From positions 9,722 to 35,781 of the forward strand of contig JAHZEF010000001.1 in the NCBI GenBank assembly GCA_019422005.1: a DNA stretch of 26,060 nt, read 5' to 3'. The stretch's first letter is position 1. The number at the start of each line of letters is the position of its first letter. The notes under the pieces are model-generated. The model had not been told where the DNA came from. It saw only the letters and a list, made by a program, of their open reading frames with translations, and ran no database searches. The stretch comes from Clostridiales bacterium. Its GTDB lineage: Bacteria; Bacillota; Clostridia; Oscillospirales; Oscillospiraceae. The translations under genes and the position numbers were made by a program. Shown in pieces: positions 23,888 through 26,060 of this stretch.

Positions 23888-24838
23888 TCACAGGATACCC
23901 AGTGACAGGATTTGTTCGCTGTTGTAAAAATGTGCAAATGCCAGTGCGGCCGCACCCAGCGCTGCGCCCCAGGCGCTGTAATTGGAAACGTGAAACTGGA
24001 TCGGCACTTCTCCTGCAGCCCGATTTCCCTGAAACACATTCCGTTTGATGACGTCGATGATCATTTTCACATAAATGCTGTCGGGTTCGATGCCCTCTCC
24101 GCCGAAGATCACGACGCCGGGGCCGAACAGGTTGATCAGATTTGCCACGGAAATCCCGATGTATTCGGACGCATCCTCCAGAAGCGTGGTGCAGAGCTTG
24201 TCTCCATGTGCCGCCGCATCATAAATCATCTGGATGGTCATTCCGGACAAATTACCTCCGCAGAGCTCCGTAACCATGGAATGCGCGCCCTGGCCAAGCA
24301 TTTGCCGCAGCGTGTCCTTCAGGACGCGCTCTGAGGCGACGGTCTCCAGGCAGCCGCGGTTGCCGCAGGTGCAGAGCCGGCCGTTGCGTTCGACAATGGT
24401 ATGCCCGAGTTCGCCTTCGATCCCGAACATCCCGCGGACAACCTTGTTGTGGATCATGATGCCGGCTGCGATGCTCTCGCTGATTTCCACATACAGGGTG
24501 CTTTCGGCGTCCGTCTGTCCGAACCATTTTTCCGCCAGCATATGGGCGTTATTGGTCGTTTCCAGGAACACGGGGATTTGAATCACCTCGCGGAGCATAT
24601 CCAGGAGCGGAACGTGGCGGAGATTGATATGGCGGTCGGACAATACAATCTGTGTCCGCTCCAGATCAAATGCTGCGGAAATGGAAATGCCGAGCCCGAG
24701 AAACACATGGTTCGGATTCCCGCTGACGGCGTTCTGGTACACCGAGGACACCAGGCGCACAAAGTCCGGACCGCCGATCAATTCATTGATCGGATAGACT
24801 GCCCGATCAGTTTCCTGGCCAATGAGATCGATTGTCAT
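23888..24838 (-). CDS. ROK-family repressor, effector domain (separated from its HTH by a stop codon)
   Basis: 316 codons from ATG 24838. This is the sugar-binding body of a ROK (NagC/XylR-type) regulator. It contains EGELGHTIVE and the zinc motif CTCGNRGCLE, both typical. The position of the catalytic Asp of ROK kinases (NDAN) reads TTNNAH, so it should not be a kinase. The natural N-terminal part, including the HTH and first strand, lies in the same frame just upstream (24848-25111), separated by TAG and three sense codons. The ATG here has no good ribosome site, so it may be made by re-initiation, readthrough, or not at all. It could be a recent pseudogene or a sequencing error. Confidence 0.8.
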   Translation of the reverse strand: MTIDLIGQETDRAVYPINELIGGPDFVRLVSSVYQNAVSGNPNHVFLGLGISISAAFDLERTQIVLSDRHINLRHVPLLDMLREVIQIPVFLETTNNAHMLAEKWFGQTDAESTLYVEISESIAAGIMIHNKVVRGMFGIEGELGHTIVERNGRLCTCGNRGCLETVASERVLKDTLRQMLGQGAHSMVTELCGGNLSGMTIQMIYDAAAHGDKLCTTLLEDASEYIGISVANLINLFGPGVVIFGGEGIEPDSIYVKMIIDVIKRNVFQGNRAAGEVPIQFHVSNYSAWGAALGAAALAFAHFYNSEQILSLGIL

Positions 24839-24847
24839 GCAAAGGAG

Positions 24848-25111
24848 CTAGTCCTTGGTTACGGTCATGCCCATCAGCCGATACCGTTCCCGGTTGATGG
24901 ACAGAGCCTTTTTCAGGCCGGTCTCCCGGATCGTTCCGTTTTCTACGACCAGGCCGTCATCGATCAGCTTTTTGGTGATTTCCGTGATGGTGGCAAAGCG
25001 GATATGGGTATACTCCTGCAGTTTTTTTCTGGAAACCGGCCCGTGCTGCCTGATGAGATTCAGGATTGCCTTTTCATAAAGCGAATTTTTACTGACATTG
25101 CACATATTCAT
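24848..25111 (-). CDS. ROK-family repressor, N-terminal winged-helix part ending at an in-frame TAG
   Basis: 87 codons from ATG 25111 (ATG 25105 is an alternative); the ribosome site is weak (GAGAAAGAG). AILNLIRQHGPVSRKKLQEY, then TITEITKKLIDDGLVVENG, is a MarR/ROK-type winged helix, followed by KKALSINRERYRLMGMTVTKD, the linker and first strand of the ROK domain. The strand then breaks at TAG (24850-24848) and continues in the same frame as the 24838 product. The two parts together give about 400 residues, the normal length of an ROK regulator. As the HTH alone lacks the effector domain, regulation of the operon would be altered if the stop is real. Confidence 0.8.
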   Translation of the reverse strand: MNMCNVSKNSLYEKAILNLIRQHGPVSRKKLQEYTHIRFATITEITKKLIDDGLVVENGTIRETGLKKALSINRERYRLMGMTVTKD

Positions 25112-25159
25112 TACTCTTTCTCACGTCCTTGCAGTGCCAGGCGCCGGACCGGCATTGCA

Positions 25160-26060
25160 TTATTTGGATCCTTCGCGTCTGTGCCGGTTTGCTTCGTCGA
25201 TGGAGACGGATGCGACCAGAATTGCGCCGACGATAATCAACTGGGCATACGAATTGACGCCGAAGATCGACAGCGCGTTGTTGATCATGCTCATCAACAG
25301 CATGCCGAGCAGCGCCCCGAAGATGGTGCCCTCGCCGCCGTTGAAGGAGACGCCGCCGATCAGCATGCCCACAATGACTTTGAATTCAATGCCCTGCCCC
25401 ATGGAACCGGGAGCGCTGCCGAGCCTCGAGACCATCAGCACGGCGGACAGGGCGCAGAGTGCGCCGGTGATCAGATAGGAAAGATGGATAAATTTATTGA
25501 CCTTGATGCCGGCGAGCCGGGCGGATTCCGTGTTGCCGCCGATGAAGTAGGCCTGATGGAAAAAGCCCACATATTTCAGAACGAACATGCCGATCAATAC
25601 GACGACGATCATGACGGCCACGTTAAACGGCAGACCCAGTACGGTGGTGTCCTGTGCAATGGCTTTGAATTCCGCGGGGAGCTGCGCCAGGGAGCGGTTC
25701 CCGACGATCATCAGCCCCAGGCCCTGGTAGGCCATCCACGTACCGAGTGTCACCACGATAGGCAGCACTTTCAGCCGGACGATCAAAAAACCGTTGACAA
25801 AGCCCAGGAAAGCCCCGATGCACAGGGCCAGCAGAATGACGAGCGGGATTGCAATCCCCTTCTGCAGCATAATAGCGGTCATGAAGCCGCATACGCCCAG
25901 GATGGAACCGACGGAAAAATCGATGTTGCCGGCAATCAGCGAAATTGTCATGCCAACGCCGAAAATCATATTGAGCGCAAAGCCGTTCAGAATGATCATC
26001 ATATTCATTCCGGTCAGGAAATAGGGGGAAACGATCGAGAGGACGACCCCCATTACAAGG
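25160..26060 (-). CDS. RbsC-type sugar ABC transporter permease (partial at right edge)
   Basis: The reading frame is open to the window edge, and the first ATG inside (26053) has no ribosome site and lies within a membrane helix, so the true start is beyond the window. At least 297 residues are seen, with about eight to nine hydrophobic segments. NIDFSVGSILG and the conserved loop FNGGEGTIFGALLG are family signatures of ribose, xylose and AI-2-type permeases (BPD_transp_2). A charged tail (DEANRHRREGSK) ends it. The ATPase and binding-protein genes are probably upstream, outside the window. It is 48 bp before the ROK regulator and likely leads the leftward operon segment seen here. Confidence 0.93.
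   Translation of the reverse strand, partial: LVMGVVLSIVSPYFLTGMNMMIILNGFALNMIFGVGMTISLIAGNIDFSVGSILGVCGFMTAIMLQKGIAIPLVILLALCIGAFLGFVNGFLIVRLKVLPIVVTLGTWMAYQGLGLMIVGNRSLAQLPAEFKAIAQDTTVLGLPFNVAVMIVVVLIGMFVLKYVGFFHQAYFIGGNTESARLAGIKVNKFIHLSYLITGALCALSAVLMVSRLGSAPGSMGQGIEFKVIVGMLIGGVSFNGGEGTIFGALLGMLLMSMINNALSIFGVNSYAQLIIVGAILVASVSIDEANRHRREGSK

Noticed and set aside
24848..24850. Pyrrolysine at the TAG in the ROK gene
   Set aside because: Nothing in the window suggests Pyl decoding (no pyl genes), and a repressor is an unlikely Pyl protein. Mutation or sequence error is simpler.

Overview
The window is GC-rich bacterial DNA, densely coded, with many short overlaps between genes. Strong AGGAGG-type ribosome sites, sigma-A promoters (for example TTTACA-17-TATAAT), an S-layer-homology surface protein, a Gram-positive-style lipoprotein and anaerobe-type enzymes (an Fe-S/FAD enoate-reductase-like protein and a clostridial-type phosphofructokinase) suggest an anaerobic Firmicute, probably a high-GC gut Clostridium relative (Oscillospirales-like). 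That assignment is inference. No rRNA, tRNA, CRISPR array, transposase or phage gene was seen.

Left part (1-6232). The start of a CYTH/CyaB-type protein runs off the left edge on the minus strand. An old-yellow-enzyme/enoate-reductase-like flavoenzyme (230-2215, plus) faces a secreted SLH-alpha/beta-hydrolase with two EF-hand loops (minus). Further right on the minus strand lie phosphofructokinase, a block of large palindromes, UbiX (flavin prenyltransferase) and a small LpdD-type protein, the presumed helper for prenylated-flavin decarboxylases.

Centre (6233-19701). A 373-bp divergent promoter region separates lpdD-ubiX from a long plus-strand operon. The operon order is DeoR regulator, BMP-family lipoprotein, ABC ATPase, two permeases (a nucleoside-type importer), an MTA/SAH-deaminase-like amidohydrolase, a class I aldolase, a zinc medium-chain dehydrogenase, an FGGY sugar kinase, a UbiD-family decarboxylase and an aldehyde dehydrogenase. 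UbiX makes prenyl-FMN, LpdD probably helps deliver or protect it, and UbiD uses it, so the two divergent units look like one catabolic system. The set suggests import of a nucleoside-like or N-heterocyclic compound, deamination, oxidation, phosphorylation and aldol cleavage of a sugar-like part, and decarboxylation of an unsaturated or aromatic acid. I do not recognise this combination as a described pathway.

Right part (19702-26060). A 487-bp hairpin-rich convergent gap is followed by a leftward operon: an RbsC-type sugar permease (runs off the right edge), a ROK-family repressor interrupted by one in-frame TAG, a DUF5107/TPR protein, and two overlapping amidohydrolase-2 family enzymes. This looks like a second, sugar- or sugar-acid-related uptake and catabolic locus.
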